64,000 nucleotides of DNA from contig NZ_BALU01000003.1 of assembly GCF_000615285.1 (NCBI RefSeq), forward strand, positions 62,001 through 126,000, in the 5' to 3' direction. The position numbers were made by a program, and so were the translations under genes. Shown in pieces: positions 17,142 to 25,648 of the stretch. Within the stretch, counting starts at the first letter, position 1. Each line of letters starts with the position of its first letter. The stretch comes from Lactobacillus kitasatonis DSM 16761 = JCM 1039 (GTDB lineage: Bacteria > Bacillota > Bacilli > Lactobacillales > Lactobacillaceae). The notes under the pieces were generated by a model. It was not told the DNA's origin. It searched no databases and saw only the letters and a list, made by a program, of their open reading frames with translations.

Positions 17142-17699
17142 TCAATTTTTATACTGCATATGCCATTCGTCTCGCAAAACTCCATATTTTACACTATCAT
17201 AGTACTTTCCTTGAAAGTAACGAACCTTTCGAATTTGTGCCTCTTTCTTTAACCCTATTTTTTCAGCGAGATGCATCATTCGCTTATTTCCACTCCAAGT
17301 AGTCAAACCAATATGTTCTAATTCGGGATAACAGGTAAAAATCTCGTTTATCCACATTTTAAGAGCTTGAGTTCCTATTCCTCCATGCCAGAAATTTGAA
17401 TTATAAATTACAATCCCTATCTCAAGCCATCTAGTTGATTTATCAATCCAATTTTTTGAAACTATCCCAATAGCTCTTTTTTCTACGCAGATACATTTAC
17501 AAGAATCACTTAATAAATACTCTGCAATCGAACCGTGCTCAAAATTCGAAAACGTGGAATAGGGTTTGTAGTCATCAAAATATGGGGCATTCCACTTAGC
17601 CCATTCAGGATCCTTACTTGAAAAACCATCTTTCCAAATACTTTTTAAATAATATGAATTAAAAGGTTCTAAAGTTAATAATTTATTCTTCTGTATCAT
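17142..17699 (-). CDS. GNAT acetyltransferase, RimJ/RimL type
   Basis: The 185-residue protein begins at ATG 17699, directly after the stop of the upstream membrane gene, so translation is likely coupled. It shows the RimJ/L layout: an acidic N-terminus, WLEIGIVIYNSNFWHGGIGTQAL with the acetyl-CoA loop (G-G-I-G-T), then LEHIGLTTWSGNKRMMHLAEKIGLKKE, the usual helix in which a conserved Asn starts the N-x-x-x-x-x-x-E-K-x-G motif. The substrate may be a protein N-terminus, an amine or an antibiotic; the sequence does not say. Intact. Confidence 0.82.
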   Translation of the reverse strand: MIQKNKLLTLEPFNSYYLKSIWKDGFSSKDPEWAKWNAPYFDDYKPYSTFSNFEHGSIAEYLLSDSCKCICVEKRAIGIVSKNWIDKSTRWLEIGIVIYNSNFWHGGIGTQALKMWINEIFTCYPELEHIGLTTWSGNKRMMHLAEKIGLKKEAQIRKVRYFQGKYYDSVKYGVLRDEWHMQYKN

Positions 17700-18137
17700 C
17701 TATTCTTTACCATATTTAAAAATATAAAAGAGTTGTGTTACTAACGTGATTAGCCAAATTGCTGTTAATGTGCCTGAAATAGCGAAAAGAATATATGAGA
17801 ACTGTGGTGCCTCTTTTAACTGATGTGAGGCGAAAATCATTAATACAAGACCGCACCAAAAACTCAAGTTACTTAATATATCAAACGATTTAGCCTTGGA
17901 ATTTGTTTCAATCTTTTTTATTTCGGGATCTTCTTCGATATTGGCATCAGTAGAATTTGTAATTGCATCCCTAAAATAAACATAAGTAGCAATTAACAAA
18001 ATGATAATTCCCAATATGTTCCAGACAAGAGCTCCATATTCGTGAGCTTGTATCCGCAAATAGGCTACAAATATTAACGCTCCAAGCCCGAGTATTGAAA
18101 TAATTGCTCCAAGAATATTTTTTATTCTGTTTTTCAT
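17700..18137 (-). CDS. Hypothetical membrane protein paired with a GNAT
   Basis: 145 residues from ATG 18137. Hydrophobic segments lie at about residues 7-27, 34-53, 88-104 and 115-135, with a charged loop rich in Glu/Lys (DANIEEDPEIKKIETNSK) between the second and third. No family recognised. It is the first gene of a two-gene minus-strand unit with the GNAT, and divergent from the enzyme cluster starting at 18265. The intergenic 18138-18264 probably holds both promoters. Confidence 0.6.
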   Translation of the reverse strand: MKNRIKNILGAIISILGLGALIFVAYLRIQAHEYGALVWNILGIIILLIATYVYFRDAITNSTDANIEEDPEIKKIETNSKAKSFDILSNLSFWCGLVLMIFASHQLKEAPQFSYILFAISGTLTAIWLITLVTQLFYIFKYGKE

Positions 18138-18264
18138 TCAACCATCCCCATTTACTATTGTAAAAATATAAAATCATGATAGATTAATATTAAATAAAAA
18201 AATGATTAATGTAAATATAAATAAATTAAAAATGTGAGGAACATTTTATTAAGGGGGAGTAAAT

Positions 18265-18744
18265 ATGGAATTCAAAAAAATAACTAACGAAAATATCTGG
18301 GACGTTGTTAACCTTAAAGTTAAGGAAAATCAAAAAAGATATGTTGCGACTAATACGGTTAGTTTATTGGAATCTTATGCTACACAAAACGAAAATGAAA
18401 AAGTTGAAACTTTCGCTGTATACGAAAAAGATACATTAGTTGGATTTACGATGATTAACTTTAATGTATTTGATTGGGAAAGAGCACCAAAAGTAGCCCG
18501 TAATAATTATTGTCTATGGAGATTTATGATTGATCAAAGATACCAGGACAAAAGATTAGGCAAAAAGGCATTAAATGAAATTATTAAATACGTAAAAACA
18601 ATGCCTCTAGGTAAGGGTGGAAAACTATATTTGTCCTACGTACCTGGGAATGACTATGCAGAAAAATTATATAAAGATGCTGGTTTTGTTCCTAACGGGG
18701 AAAAAGATGGAGAAGAAATTGTCTTGGTACTGGATTTAGAATAG
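18265..18744 (+). CDS. GNAT acetyltransferase, spermine/spermidine (Blt) type
   Basis: ATG 18265 behind AAGGGGGAG. The 159-residue protein begins FKKITNENIWDVVNLKVKEN and KRYVATNTVSLLESYA, the N-terminal signature of the BltD-like spermine/spermidine acetyltransferases, and ends with KLYLSYVPGNDYAEKLYKDA, the typical Asn-x-x-Ala-x-x-Leu-Tyr helix. The acetyl-CoA loop is Q-D-K-R-L-G-K, less canonical than R-x-x-G-x-G. Probable substrate is a polyamine or similar amine. It heads a run of nine same-strand genes. Confidence 0.78.
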   Translation: MEFKKITNENIWDVVNLKVKENQKRYVATNTVSLLESYATQNENEKVETFAVYEKDTLVGFTMINFNVFDWERAPKVARNNYCLWRFMIDQRYQDKRLGKKALNEIIKYVKTMPLGKGGKLYLSYVPGNDYAEKLYKDAGFVPNGEKDGEEIVLVLDLE

Positions 18745-18762
18745 AAAGAAGTAAAGTAAGTA

Positions 18763-19122
18763 ATGGTTCGAGTTGAGCTAACACGATTTCGAATAAAAAA
18801 GGGTAAAGAAGAAAAAGCACAAGAATGGATGGATTTCTTAAACAGTCATCATGAAGATACCGTAGCCACAATGAAAAACGAAGAGATGTATGTCGAAAAT
18901 GTCTTCAAAGAAGAAAATGCGGACGGCTATACATACTTTTATTGGTATTCAGTACAAGGTGAAAATGGGCAAGTAGTAGAAGAATCAGATAGTTATATTG
19001 ATAAGAAGCATATTAAATATTGGGATGAGTGTATCGATAATACTTACCGCCCAGTGGATATGGCGTTAGAGGAGAATTTGATTGCTCCTGCGGTTCAAAA
19101 GATTATAGGGAAAGAAGGCTAA
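18763..19122 (+). CDS. DUF6176-type protein
   Basis: 119 residues from ATG 18763, 18 bp after the previous gene. The sequence is a small alpha+beta protein (VELTRFRIKKGKEEKAQEWMD, then MYVENVFKEENADGYTYFYW and YWDECIDNTYRPVDM) that I recognise as the DUF6176 family, a ferredoxin-like or antibiotic-monooxygenase-like fold with no proven activity. The conserved end RPVDMALEENLIAP is present. It seems to be an accessory to the GNATs on either side: the next start is only 5 bp on. Confidence 0.7.
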   Translation: MVRVELTRFRIKKGKEEKAQEWMDFLNSHHEDTVATMKNEEMYVENVFKEENADGYTYFYWYSVQGENGQVVEESDSYIDKKHIKYWDECIDNTYRPVDMALEENLIAPAVQKIIGKEG

Positions 19123-19127
19123 ACATC

Positions 19128-19643
19128 ATGAGGTCATTTACTCTATATAGTTTTAAAGTTAATAAACATTCAATCTCGTTAGTTTTACCTGAAACATGGC
19201 AAGCTCCTGCTTTATTTGAACAACTGAAAAAGAATCATAAACAGTTTTCAAAATATTTAAAATGGGCTAATAATATTGATACTGTTCAAAAAGAAGTAAA
19301 TTCAATTAAAATCTTCCAGCAGAAAATGGTAGATGGTACTAATTTCAATTTAGTAATTTTGATTGATGGCAATCCAGCAGGAATGATTGATTTACATCAT
19401 TTAACTCATGAGTCTGGTGAAGTAGGATATTGGCTTTCAAGTGATTATCAACACTTAGGAATTATGACTAAATGCGTTGAATTCTTAAGTGATTATTCAT
19501 TCGTACAATTAAAATTAGAGTATTTACTTTTACGAACAGCACAGGACAACTTAGCCAGTCAAAATGTTGCCTTGCGAACCGGATTTAAGTATGAAAAAGA
19601 TGATGAGTTAGGTATGAAAGTATTTAAAAAGAGTATTAAGTAA
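19128..19643 (+). CDS. GNAT acetyltransferase, RimL type
   Basis: 171 residues from ATG 19128; its ribosome site lies inside the end of the preceding gene. Features are the RimL-like N-terminus with FEQLKKNHKQFSKYLKWA, LVILIDGNPAGMIDLHHL, GEVGYWLSSDYQHLGIMTKC (acetyl-CoA loop degenerate: H-L-G-I-M) and QNVALRTGFKYEKDD. Such enzymes acetylate protein N-termini or small amines. It is the third gene in the cluster. Confidence 0.8.
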   Translation: MRSFTLYSFKVNKHSISLVLPETWQAPALFEQLKKNHKQFSKYLKWANNIDTVQKEVNSIKIFQQKMVDGTNFNLVILIDGNPAGMIDLHHLTHESGEVGYWLSSDYQHLGIMTKCVEFLSDYSFVQLKLEYLLLRTAQDNLASQNVALRTGFKYEKDDELGMKVFKKSIK

Positions 19644-19677
19644 TTGGAATGATTGAATTAAGAAGAGGTGTTTCTTT

Positions 19678-20169
19678 TTGGGTAAATTAATTATCATCAG
19701 AGGTAATTCTGGCAGTGGCAAAACTACATTAGCTAAGGAGATTCATAATCGATTGCCTCGAAATACCTTACTCATTCCGCAAGATACAGTTAGACGAGAT
19801 ATGCTTCGCGTCAAGGATGGGAAGAATACTCTCGGTCTGCCGTTATTTAAAGACCTACTTTTTTATGGTTATCATAATTGTGATTATGTAATCTTAGAAG
19901 GGATTTTAAACGCTGAATGGTATGAACCATTATTTAAGGAAGCTCAGCATCTTTTCGGTGATGCAATTTATGCATATTATTTTGATATTCCATTTGAAGA
20001 AACGATATTGCGTCATAAGCAACGTCATATAAGTTCCTTCGGAGAAAAACAAATGCGCTCTTGGTGGAAAGAAAAAGACTACATTGGTTTCATTCCGGAA
20101 ACCAAATTTTCCAGTCGAACTAGTTTAATAGAAGAAATTAAAATTATTATGAAAGACATTAGAGAGTAG
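19678..20169 (+). CDS. P-loop small-molecule kinase (AAA_33/uridine kinase-like)
   Basis: The start is TTG 19678, preceded by AGAGGTG. The 163-residue protein has Walker A GNSGSGKTT at residues 8-16, a possible Walker B-like VILEGILN, and an LID-like segment ILRHKQRHISSFGEKQMRSWW rich in Arg/His. It belongs with the uridine kinase-like, chloramphenicol/zeta-type P-loop phosphotransferases that act on a sugar or nucleoside hydroxyl. The substrate is not deducible, but the APH-like gene 4 bp downstream, Nudix hydrolase and nucleoside phosphorylases suggest a nucleoside-like molecule. Confidence 0.78.
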   Translation: MGKLIIIRGNSGSGKTTLAKEIHNRLPRNTLLIPQDTVRRDMLRVKDGKNTLGLPLFKDLLFYGYHNCDYVILEGILNAEWYEPLFKEAQHLFGDAIYAYYFDIPFEETILRHKQRHISSFGEKQMRSWWKEKDYIGFIPETKFSSRTSLIEEIKIIMKDIRE

Positions 20170-20173
20170 TGCT

Positions 20174-20995
20174 ATGTTACAAATTATTGATCAGTTAAAT
20201 CAACGATTACAGGCCGACCTACGACTGATTAATCATGAATCACTTAATAATACCTTTGTAGGTTATAGCCAATTGTTTCAGCAATCCATCTTCGTAAAAC
20301 AATTTGTAAAAAAGCAGGCTTATTTTACCGAAAAAAACGTTACAAATCAGCTAAACGATAGAGTTCTGACAGGATTTCCACTAAACGATTCATTTATTTT
20401 GGTTCTTAAAGATTGGTCACCTAAAGATATAAAGCAGCCGATTAATTCGAAGTTGGTTTTTGAAATGGGAGTGGTATTAGGAGACTTTCATTTAAAAGTT
20501 CAACCATTTCCAGGAATCAAAGTTGTTAAGAATCAGTTTGATAATTATCTAGCCGAAATTAATACTTTTTGCGAATCTTCCTATAAGAAACGTTTGAAAG
20601 AATTAGTAAATAAGTTTTTACCTTATAAAAATGAAATCCAATCTGAATTATCTGCACATTCCAATTATGTTCTACATGGGGATGTGGGAATCAGAAATTA
20701 CAAATATATATTTGGCAAGCTAATGCTGATTGATTTTGAAAAAGCTCGTCTTGGACCGGTTTATCAGGATTTTATTAAACTTTTCTATCAAGATTTCGCA
20801 ATGGACGATAAATTGATTCAAGCGTTTTTAAAAGGATATTCAACTAAAAATAGTGATTATCAATTATCTGAGTTGACGAGACAATATTTAATCTTTACTA
20901 CTGCCATTGGAATTTTTAACTATACTGAAAAGATTGAAGATATTGCATTCAGAAATATTGGAGAAAAAATGCTGGAAACGATTGAAAAAGAATAA
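20174..20995 (+). CDS. APH-family phosphotransferase (aminoglycoside/choline kinase-like)
   Basis: 273 residues from ATG 20174. The kinase core shows the Brenner motif HGDVGIRN (catalytic Asp, Mg-binding Asn) and the metal-binding IDFEKARLGP, followed by helical C-terminal sequence. The N-lobe is divergent, with no obvious glycine loop. Family members phosphorylate aminoglycosides, choline, fructosamine and nucleoside-like compounds. It is not close to any named aminoglycoside-resistance enzyme I recognise. It ends at 20995, and the Nudix gene begins on the very next base. Confidence 0.8.
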   Translation: MLQIIDQLNQRLQADLRLINHESLNNTFVGYSQLFQQSIFVKQFVKKQAYFTEKNVTNQLNDRVLTGFPLNDSFILVLKDWSPKDIKQPINSKLVFEMGVVLGDFHLKVQPFPGIKVVKNQFDNYLAEINTFCESSYKKRLKELVNKFLPYKNEIQSELSAHSNYVLHGDVGIRNYKYIFGKLMLIDFEKARLGPVYQDFIKLFYQDFAMDDKLIQAFLKGYSTKNSDYQLSELTRQYLIFTTAIGIFNYTEKIEDIAFRNIGEKMLETIEKE

Positions 20996-21460
20996 ATGGA
21001 AAAAGACTATATCAAAAACTTACGGCAAAGGGTAGGACATGAACCACTAATTTTAAATTTCGCCGGTGGAATTTTAGTTAATGAAAAAAATGAGATTTTA
21101 CTTCAAAAAAGATCTGATTTTAATTCATGGGGACTTCCAGGCGGGGCAATGGAATTTGGTGAGTCTGCGGAAGAAGCATGTGTTCGCGAATTTTTGGAGG
21201 AAACAGGCTTAAAAGTAAAAGTTAAATCTTTGTTAGGAGTGTCGACTAACTTTATACAACATTATCCTAATGGGGATGTTGCACAAGCTGTAGTAATTGA
21301 ATTCATCGTTGAGCTTGTTGAAAAAACGGATAAACAAGTTAGTTCAGAAACATTGGATTTAGGATATTTCTCTAAAGATAATTTGCCTTCTATTTTCAAT
21401 AAACAACATTTGAATTTTATTAGGCAATATTATAACCGAGATTATCCATTTGTTGAGTGA
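20996..21460 (+). CDS. Nudix hydrolase with a canonical Nudix box
   Basis: 154 residues from ATG 20996, which abuts the previous stop with no gap. The Nudix box is canonical: G-x5-E-x7-REFLEETGL (in GGAMEFGESAEEACV). A short N-terminal helix (KDYIKNLRQRVGHEPL) precedes the fold, as in the YtkD/MutT-like enzymes that carry this leader. It should cleave a nucleoside diphosphate linked to another group, leaving a monophosphate. Position between a kinase pair and phosphorylases suggests processing of a modified nucleotide. Confidence 0.85.
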   Translation: MEKDYIKNLRQRVGHEPLILNFAGGILVNEKNEILLQKRSDFNSWGLPGGAMEFGESAEEACVREFLEETGLKVKVKSLLGVSTNFIQHYPNGDVAQAVVIEFIVELVEKTDKQVSSETLDLGYFSKDNLPSIFNKQHLNFIRQYYNRDYPFVE

Positions 21461-21469
21461 GGAGTACAT

Positions 21470-22231
21470 ATGAAAGAACATCGATATATTTTACAAAAAG
21501 ATAATGATTCTAAAGTCGTCATTGAAGCAAATTACGAAAATTTACCCTTTAAATTTCATCCTACACTGCTTTTTGCCTTTGTTCCTAAGGAAGATATCGA
21601 TGATTTTCTGAGAGATAATCCACATAAAGTATTAGGTAGTTACGATACTATTTCTTTTCAACCTAATATCTATGAAATTGAAAGCGATGGTAAATATTTT
21701 ACTTTATGTCAGGCACCACTTGGGGCATCGGCTGCTACACAGTTGTTAGATTGGTTAATTGCCTATGGCGTTAAAAAGGTTCTGGCCTTTGGCAATGCTG
21801 GAGCAATTACTGATCTACCCGAAAATGCGATGTTTATTCCAACTCAAGCTATTAGAGATGAAGGAACTTCCTTTCATTATTTAGAAGATAGTCTAAGAGT
21901 TGATCTAAATTCTCAGTTTTTAAGCAGAATAGAAGAACGACTTGACGAACTTGATCTAAAGTATGACAAAATAACGACTTGGACAACAGATGGTTTCTTT
22001 AGAGAAACACCTAAGAAGGTTGCACAATTTCGTCAATTAGGTGCCAGTACAGTAGAAATGGAATGTTCTGCATTAGCTGCATGTGCTCAATTTAGAAAAG
22101 TGGATTTTGCGCAAATCTTGTTTACTGCGGATACTTTAGCAAATGAAAAAGATTATGATCCACGGGACGGTGGTACAGATTCACATCGTCGAGGATTAGA
22201 TATTTGTTTTGAAATATTGAAGAGATTATAG
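21470..22231 (+). CDS. Nucleoside phosphorylase (PNP/UDP family), copy 1
   Basis: 253 residues from ATG 21470 after GAGGAG. PNP_UDP_1 landmarks are present: LAFGNAGAITDL (phosphate-site glycine stretch), RDEGTSFHY, TTWTTDGFFRETPKKV and the ribose-binding VEMECSALAACA. It would split a purine or pyrimidine nucleoside with phosphate to base plus ribose-1-phosphate; base specificity is unclear. It is clearly paralogous to the gene at 22919 (about three-fifths identical by eye); the histidine phosphatase gene lies between the two copies. Confidence 0.85.
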   Translation: MKEHRYILQKDNDSKVVIEANYENLPFKFHPTLLFAFVPKEDIDDFLRDNPHKVLGSYDTISFQPNIYEIESDGKYFTLCQAPLGASAATQLLDWLIAYGVKKVLAFGNAGAITDLPENAMFIPTQAIRDEGTSFHYLEDSLRVDLNSQFLSRIEERLDELDLKYDKITTWTTDGFFRETPKKVAQFRQLGASTVEMECSALAACAQFRKVDFAQILFTADTLANEKDYDPRDGGTDSHRRGLDICFEILKRL

Positions 22232-22292
22232 TGTAAAGTTCGAATAATGATATAGAATTCTATATTTAATGATGATAAGAGGTGGGTAATCT

Positions 22293-22889
22293 ATGCGATT
22301 ATTAGTGGTCAGACATGGTCAGAGTGAAGCTGATATATTGAAAGTATGTGAAGGACGAGCAGATTTTTCTTTGACAAAATTAGGACATGAACAGGCAGAA
22401 AGTACAGCAGAATATCTTTCTAAGAACTATGAGGTAGACAGAATTTATGCAAGTACCTTAAAACGAGCCATGCAAACTGCAGAACATATATCAAAGAAAA
22501 CTAATCTTCAAGTTATTCCAGAAGATAAATTGCAGGAGTTTGATAATGGCTTAAGAGCAGGATTGGAATACAAATCGGCTTATGAAAAATACCCTAATAT
22601 ACCTACTGCAATGCATGAATCACACTATCAGCAAGAAAGTAAACTTGAATTTAGAATGAGAGCTGAGTATGTTCTCTCGAAAATCCTTAGTGAAAATGAT
22701 CCTGCTTCAACAATAGTAATAGTTAGTCATGGTGGAATGATTATGAGGCTATATCAGGCTTTTCTTAAATTACCAGTAGGATCAAATGTTAAGTTGATTA
22801 CCGGGGATGCAGGAATTCATGACTGGTCAATTGAAGATGGACAAAAGTTTATAAACTATTCTAATTTTTGCCCATTTATATCGAATTAA
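22293..22889 (+). CDS. Histidine phosphatase family protein (phosphoglycerate mutase-like)
   Basis: 198 residues from ATG 22293 behind AAGAGGTGGG. The first catalytic His is in LLVVRHGQSEAD (His8), the conserved Arg in YASTLKRAMQTAEHI, and the second His in VIVSHGGMIMRLY. This is a cytosolic phosphomonoesterase type; possible substrates include nucleotides and sugar phosphates. It is intact, unlike the copy at 12648. Gap to the preceding phosphorylase is 61 bp, the largest in the cluster. Confidence 0.82.
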   Translation: MRLLVVRHGQSEADILKVCEGRADFSLTKLGHEQAESTAEYLSKNYEVDRIYASTLKRAMQTAEHISKKTNLQVIPEDKLQEFDNGLRAGLEYKSAYEKYPNIPTAMHESHYQQESKLEFRMRAEYVLSKILSENDPASTIVIVSHGGMIMRLYQAFLKLPVGSNVKLITGDAGIHDWSIEDGQKFINYSNFCPFISN

Positions 22890-22918
22890 AGTAAACCACG
22901 ACACGAGGGGGAGTATGT

Positions 22919-23680
22919 ATGAACAAACAACCATTCATTTTAGACTATGACAAAAATCACCATGCAGTAATTGATCCTGATCATGATCAAGAACCATTTC
23001 ATTTTCATTCACGCTTACTCTATGCATTCGTGCCAAAAGAAGAGATTAATTCGTTTTTAGGTAAGCATCTTCACCGCACCATGGGGATGTTTGATTCTGT
23101 ATCTTTTACTCCGAAAGTTTATGAAGTCGAAATTGGCGGTGAGCTTTTCACCCTATGTCAAGCACCATTGGGAGCACCTGCAGCAACTCAACTTCTAGAT
23201 TGGCTAATTAGTTATGGTGTTAAGGTAATTTTAGCTGTAGGGACTGCAGGCGCATTAGTAGATTTACCAGAAAATGCGATGTTTTTGCCTACGCGAGCTA
23301 TCCGTGATGAGGGTACATCATTTCATTACATGGAGCCAGGTCAATTTATCAACTTAAACACTCAATTTATTAAAAAAGTAGAAGCACAACTTGATAAGCT
23401 AGATCTAGAGTATGATGAAATAACAACTTGGACGACAGATGGGTTCTTCAGAGAAACACCTAAAAAGGTTGCGTACTTTCGTCAACTGGGGGCCAGCGTT
23501 GTAGAAATGGAATGCGCTGGGATGGCTGCATGTGCTCAATTTAGAAAAGTTGATTTTGCTCAGCTTTTGTTTACTGCAGACTCGCTTGCTGACATGGATA
23601 ATTATGATGAACGTGATTGGGGCAGTGAGTCGCACACCGTAGGATTAGAAATTGGGTCTAAAGTTTTGATTCACTTATAA
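22919..23680 (+). CDS. Nucleoside phosphorylase (PNP/UDP family), copy 2
   Basis: 253 residues, the same length as copy 1, from ATG 22919 after GAGGGGGAG. It keeps LAVGTAGALVDLPENAMF, RDEGTSFHYMEPG, TTWTTDGFFRETPKKVAYF and VEMECAGMAACA, and differs most in the N-terminal 60 residues and the C-terminal tail. The two copies have diverged well past recent duplication, so different substrate preference is plausible. It is the last intact gene of the cluster. Confidence 0.85.
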   Translation: MNKQPFILDYDKNHHAVIDPDHDQEPFHFHSRLLYAFVPKEEINSFLGKHLHRTMGMFDSVSFTPKVYEVEIGGELFTLCQAPLGAPAATQLLDWLISYGVKVILAVGTAGALVDLPENAMFLPTRAIRDEGTSFHYMEPGQFINLNTQFIKKVEAQLDKLDLEYDEITTWTTDGFFRETPKKVAYFRQLGASVVEMECAGMAACAQFRKVDFAQLLFTADSLADMDNYDERDWGSESHTVGLEIGSKVLIHL

Positions 23681-23703
23681 ATTTAAAAAGGGAAATCACC
23701 TAT

Positions 23704-23957
23704 ATGAAGACACAAATGTCGCAGGCAAGAAAGAAAATCCAAAAAGCGGTCATTAAACTGTTAAAAGATAACAATGGCCACCCTCTAAAGGTCAGCATAA
23801 TTTATGGATGTCAGTAGTCGGAACATTAGGATGGTGGCTATTTTCTTTCGGAAGTGAATTTATTAGTAAAAACTGGCAAAGAATATTTCTTTTTATTTGC
23901 ATTGCATTTTTAGTTTTTGTTGCTGGATTTTGTGCTTACATAAAATTAAATTCTTAA
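23704..23957 (+). pseudogene. Small two-helix membrane protein, frameshifted
   Basis: ATG 23704 starts MKTQMSQARKKIQKAVIKLL; near 23790 the frame changes and the other frame goes on NLWMSVVGTLGWWLFSFGSEF and IFLFICIAFLVFVAGFCAYI to TAA 23957. Read across the shift it is an amphipathic N-terminal helix followed by two membrane helices, about 84 residues. Family unknown. It sits directly downstream of the enzyme cluster and could have been its last member. Confidence 0.5.
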
Positions 23958-24051
23958 GAAGACTTTATGTATCGCTTCGTTTGATATGAATGAATATGCG
24001 TGAAAAAATAGAAGATTTTTTGATTATATATTCACTTCTATTTATTACTTG

Positions 24052-24174
24052 ATGGATTTAAAAGCGATAAATTTTCAGACATTTTTTCGACCATTAGTAT
24101 TAACTGTAGCTTACACTGTAGTAGGTTACTGTATAAGTTATGTTTCTGATCACGATAAAAAGAGCAAAAAATAG
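24052..24174 (+). CDS. Possible 40-residue single-helix peptide
   Basis: ATG 24052 opens a short frame (MDLKAINFQTFFRPLVLTV, then a hydrophobic helix and the basic tail DHDKKSKK). There is no convincing ribosome site, so this may be chance or the remnant of a membrane protein. The 23958-24329 stretch otherwise holds only the terminator at 24239 and the upstream region of the SLAP gene. Confidence 0.25.
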   Translation: MDLKAINFQTFFRPLVLTVAYTVVGYCISYVSDHDKKSKK

Positions 24175-24238
24175 TAAGTGATAAATTTGTAAAGGTATAA
24201 GAAGCTGCCTAAGTTTTAATGAATTGAAATAATATTTT

Positions 24239-24266
24239 AAGTCGTCATGAAGACGGCTTTTTTAAT
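24239..24266 (+). terminator. Rho-independent terminator
   Basis: AAGTCGTC pairs (with one G-T) to GACGGCTT, followed by TTTTAATT; it marks the end of the transcripts from the enzyme cluster side. Confidence 0.65.
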
Positions 24267-24329
24267 TGATTTTAAAAAAATGGGGGTGATAATAAAAGTA
24301 TAACTGTAAATTCACAAAGGATGATTTAT

Positions 24330-25523
24330 ATGAAGAAAAACAAACTTATCTTAGCTTCAGTTGCAGCTTTGATGGCTGTAAGTCCAGTGCTTTCATTAAG
24401 CTCACAGGCTCACACAGTTCAAGCTGCAGATACCAATGTTACAAATAAGATGATAATGCACACTGCTGTTGCTTATGATAAAGACGGTAACAGCACTGGC
24501 GTAAAATATAATGCATTTAGCTATGCTAGATTAGTAGCTAGTCCTGTAAAGATTGGCGATGGCATTTACTACAAAGTTGCCGATAAGGACCAATATTTAA
24601 AAGCTACCAATATTGACGGTGTAACTAGAAGAATTACTCATAATACTTACATCTACAGAACTTCTACTCGTCGGACTAGTTACCAAAACAAGTGGAAGTT
24701 ATACAAGGGCCAAACAATCACTACTTACGGTGGTTCTTACAGATTCAAGAATGGTAAGCACTACTTCAGAGTAGGTGGGCCAGCTAAGCAATATGTTAAA
24801 TCATACAACTTAGGTCCAGTTATCAAAGCTAATACAGTAATGGCACCAGGTAGTGATAATACATCATCAAATACCACTACCAACAAGCCAACTGACACCA
24901 CAACAACCAATAATACTCAACCAGTAGGCAAGGATGAAACTACTGTAACAGTAACTGCTAAATCCGCATATCTTTATGTAGAAGTACCAGATAAAGATAT
25001 GGTGCAGCCTTCTGGAAAGACAGCTAAAATGGGTGATAAATTTGTAGTTGATCGTCTAGAGCAAGGAACACGTGCTGGTACTGGTAGAGATGGTGATGAT
25101 GATTGGGAATTAGCTATTTATCACATTAAAGGCACTAACTACTGGATTTATAATACCGATGTTAAAGCAGCTAAAAGTATTCCAGTACAAAATTATGCAA
25201 AAACAAAAAGCTCACGTATCATATTCACTCAACCAACAGACATTTACCATGCTGATGGCACTGTAATTAACTTTAATGGTGATCGTCCTCGGAAACAATC
25301 TGGACGTTTCAAGGTTGATAAATTACTTTATCTTTGGGTTCCAAGTGAAAACAAAGCAGAATTGTTCTATCATTTAGTTGGTAATTCTGTAGAAGGTAGC
25401 AAGAGTAGCCTTAACTTTACTGACGGTTATGTAAAAGCTAGTGATGTTAAATTTGACACTGATAGTGTTGCTTTAACACCATCAAACACAGATGCTGAAG
25501 CAGAAGCTGCCGCAAAGAAGTAA
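24330..25523 (+). CDS. SLAP-domain S-layer-associated protein
   Basis: I start at ATG 24330 (MKKNKLILASVAALMAVSPV), after AAAGGA; ATG 24321 overlaps the ribosome site. The 397-residue protein has a signal peptide to about residue 35, then one or two SLAP-type modules (residues ~40-170, with YDKDGNST and the repeated Y-R-x-x-T-x-x pattern, ending QYVKSYNLG) that bind the cell wall non-covalently. After a Thr/Asn linker (~180-205) a second region (~210-385) begins TVTVTAKSAYLYVEV. I do not recognise it; it may be a divergent SLAP/SH3-like pair. The C-terminus is an unusual acidic-Ala tail (DAEAEAAAKK). Confidence 0.8.
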   Translation: MKKNKLILASVAALMAVSPVLSLSSQAHTVQAADTNVTNKMIMHTAVAYDKDGNSTGVKYNAFSYARLVASPVKIGDGIYYKVADKDQYLKATNIDGVTRRITHNTYIYRTSTRRTSYQNKWKLYKGQTITTYGGSYRFKNGKHYFRVGGPAKQYVKSYNLGPVIKANTVMAPGSDNTSSNTTTNKPTDTTTTNNTQPVGKDETTVTVTAKSAYLYVEVPDKDMVQPSGKTAKMGDKFVVDRLEQGTRAGTGRDGDDDWELAIYHIKGTNYWIYNTDVKAAKSIPVQNYAKTKSSRIIFTQPTDIYHADGTVINFNGDRPRKQSGRFKVDKLLYLWVPSENKAELFYHLVGNSVEGSKSSLNFTDGYVKASDVKFDTDSVALTPSNTDAEAEAAAKK

Positions 25524-25552
25524 ATATAATATAAAATCTCGAATAAGCGTGA

Positions 25553-25582
25553 AGAGTCTGACAATGTTCAGGCTCTTTTTGC
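25553..25582 (+). terminator. Terminator of the SLAP gene
   Basis: AGAGTCTGA pairs with TCAGGCTCT and is followed by a T-run. Confidence 0.75.
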
Positions 25583-25591
25583 TAGGGAAAG

Positions 25592-25632
25592 AAAAATGCC
25601 GATGACCTTCACAAAAAAAGATCATCGGTATT
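25592..25632 (-). terminator. Terminator of the minus-strand gene at 25649
   Basis: AATGCCGATGA and TCATCGGTATT arms surround an A-rich loop; on the minus strand the stem is followed by TTTTTC. Confidence 0.7.
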
Positions 25633-25648
25633 TTGATATCTATTATCT

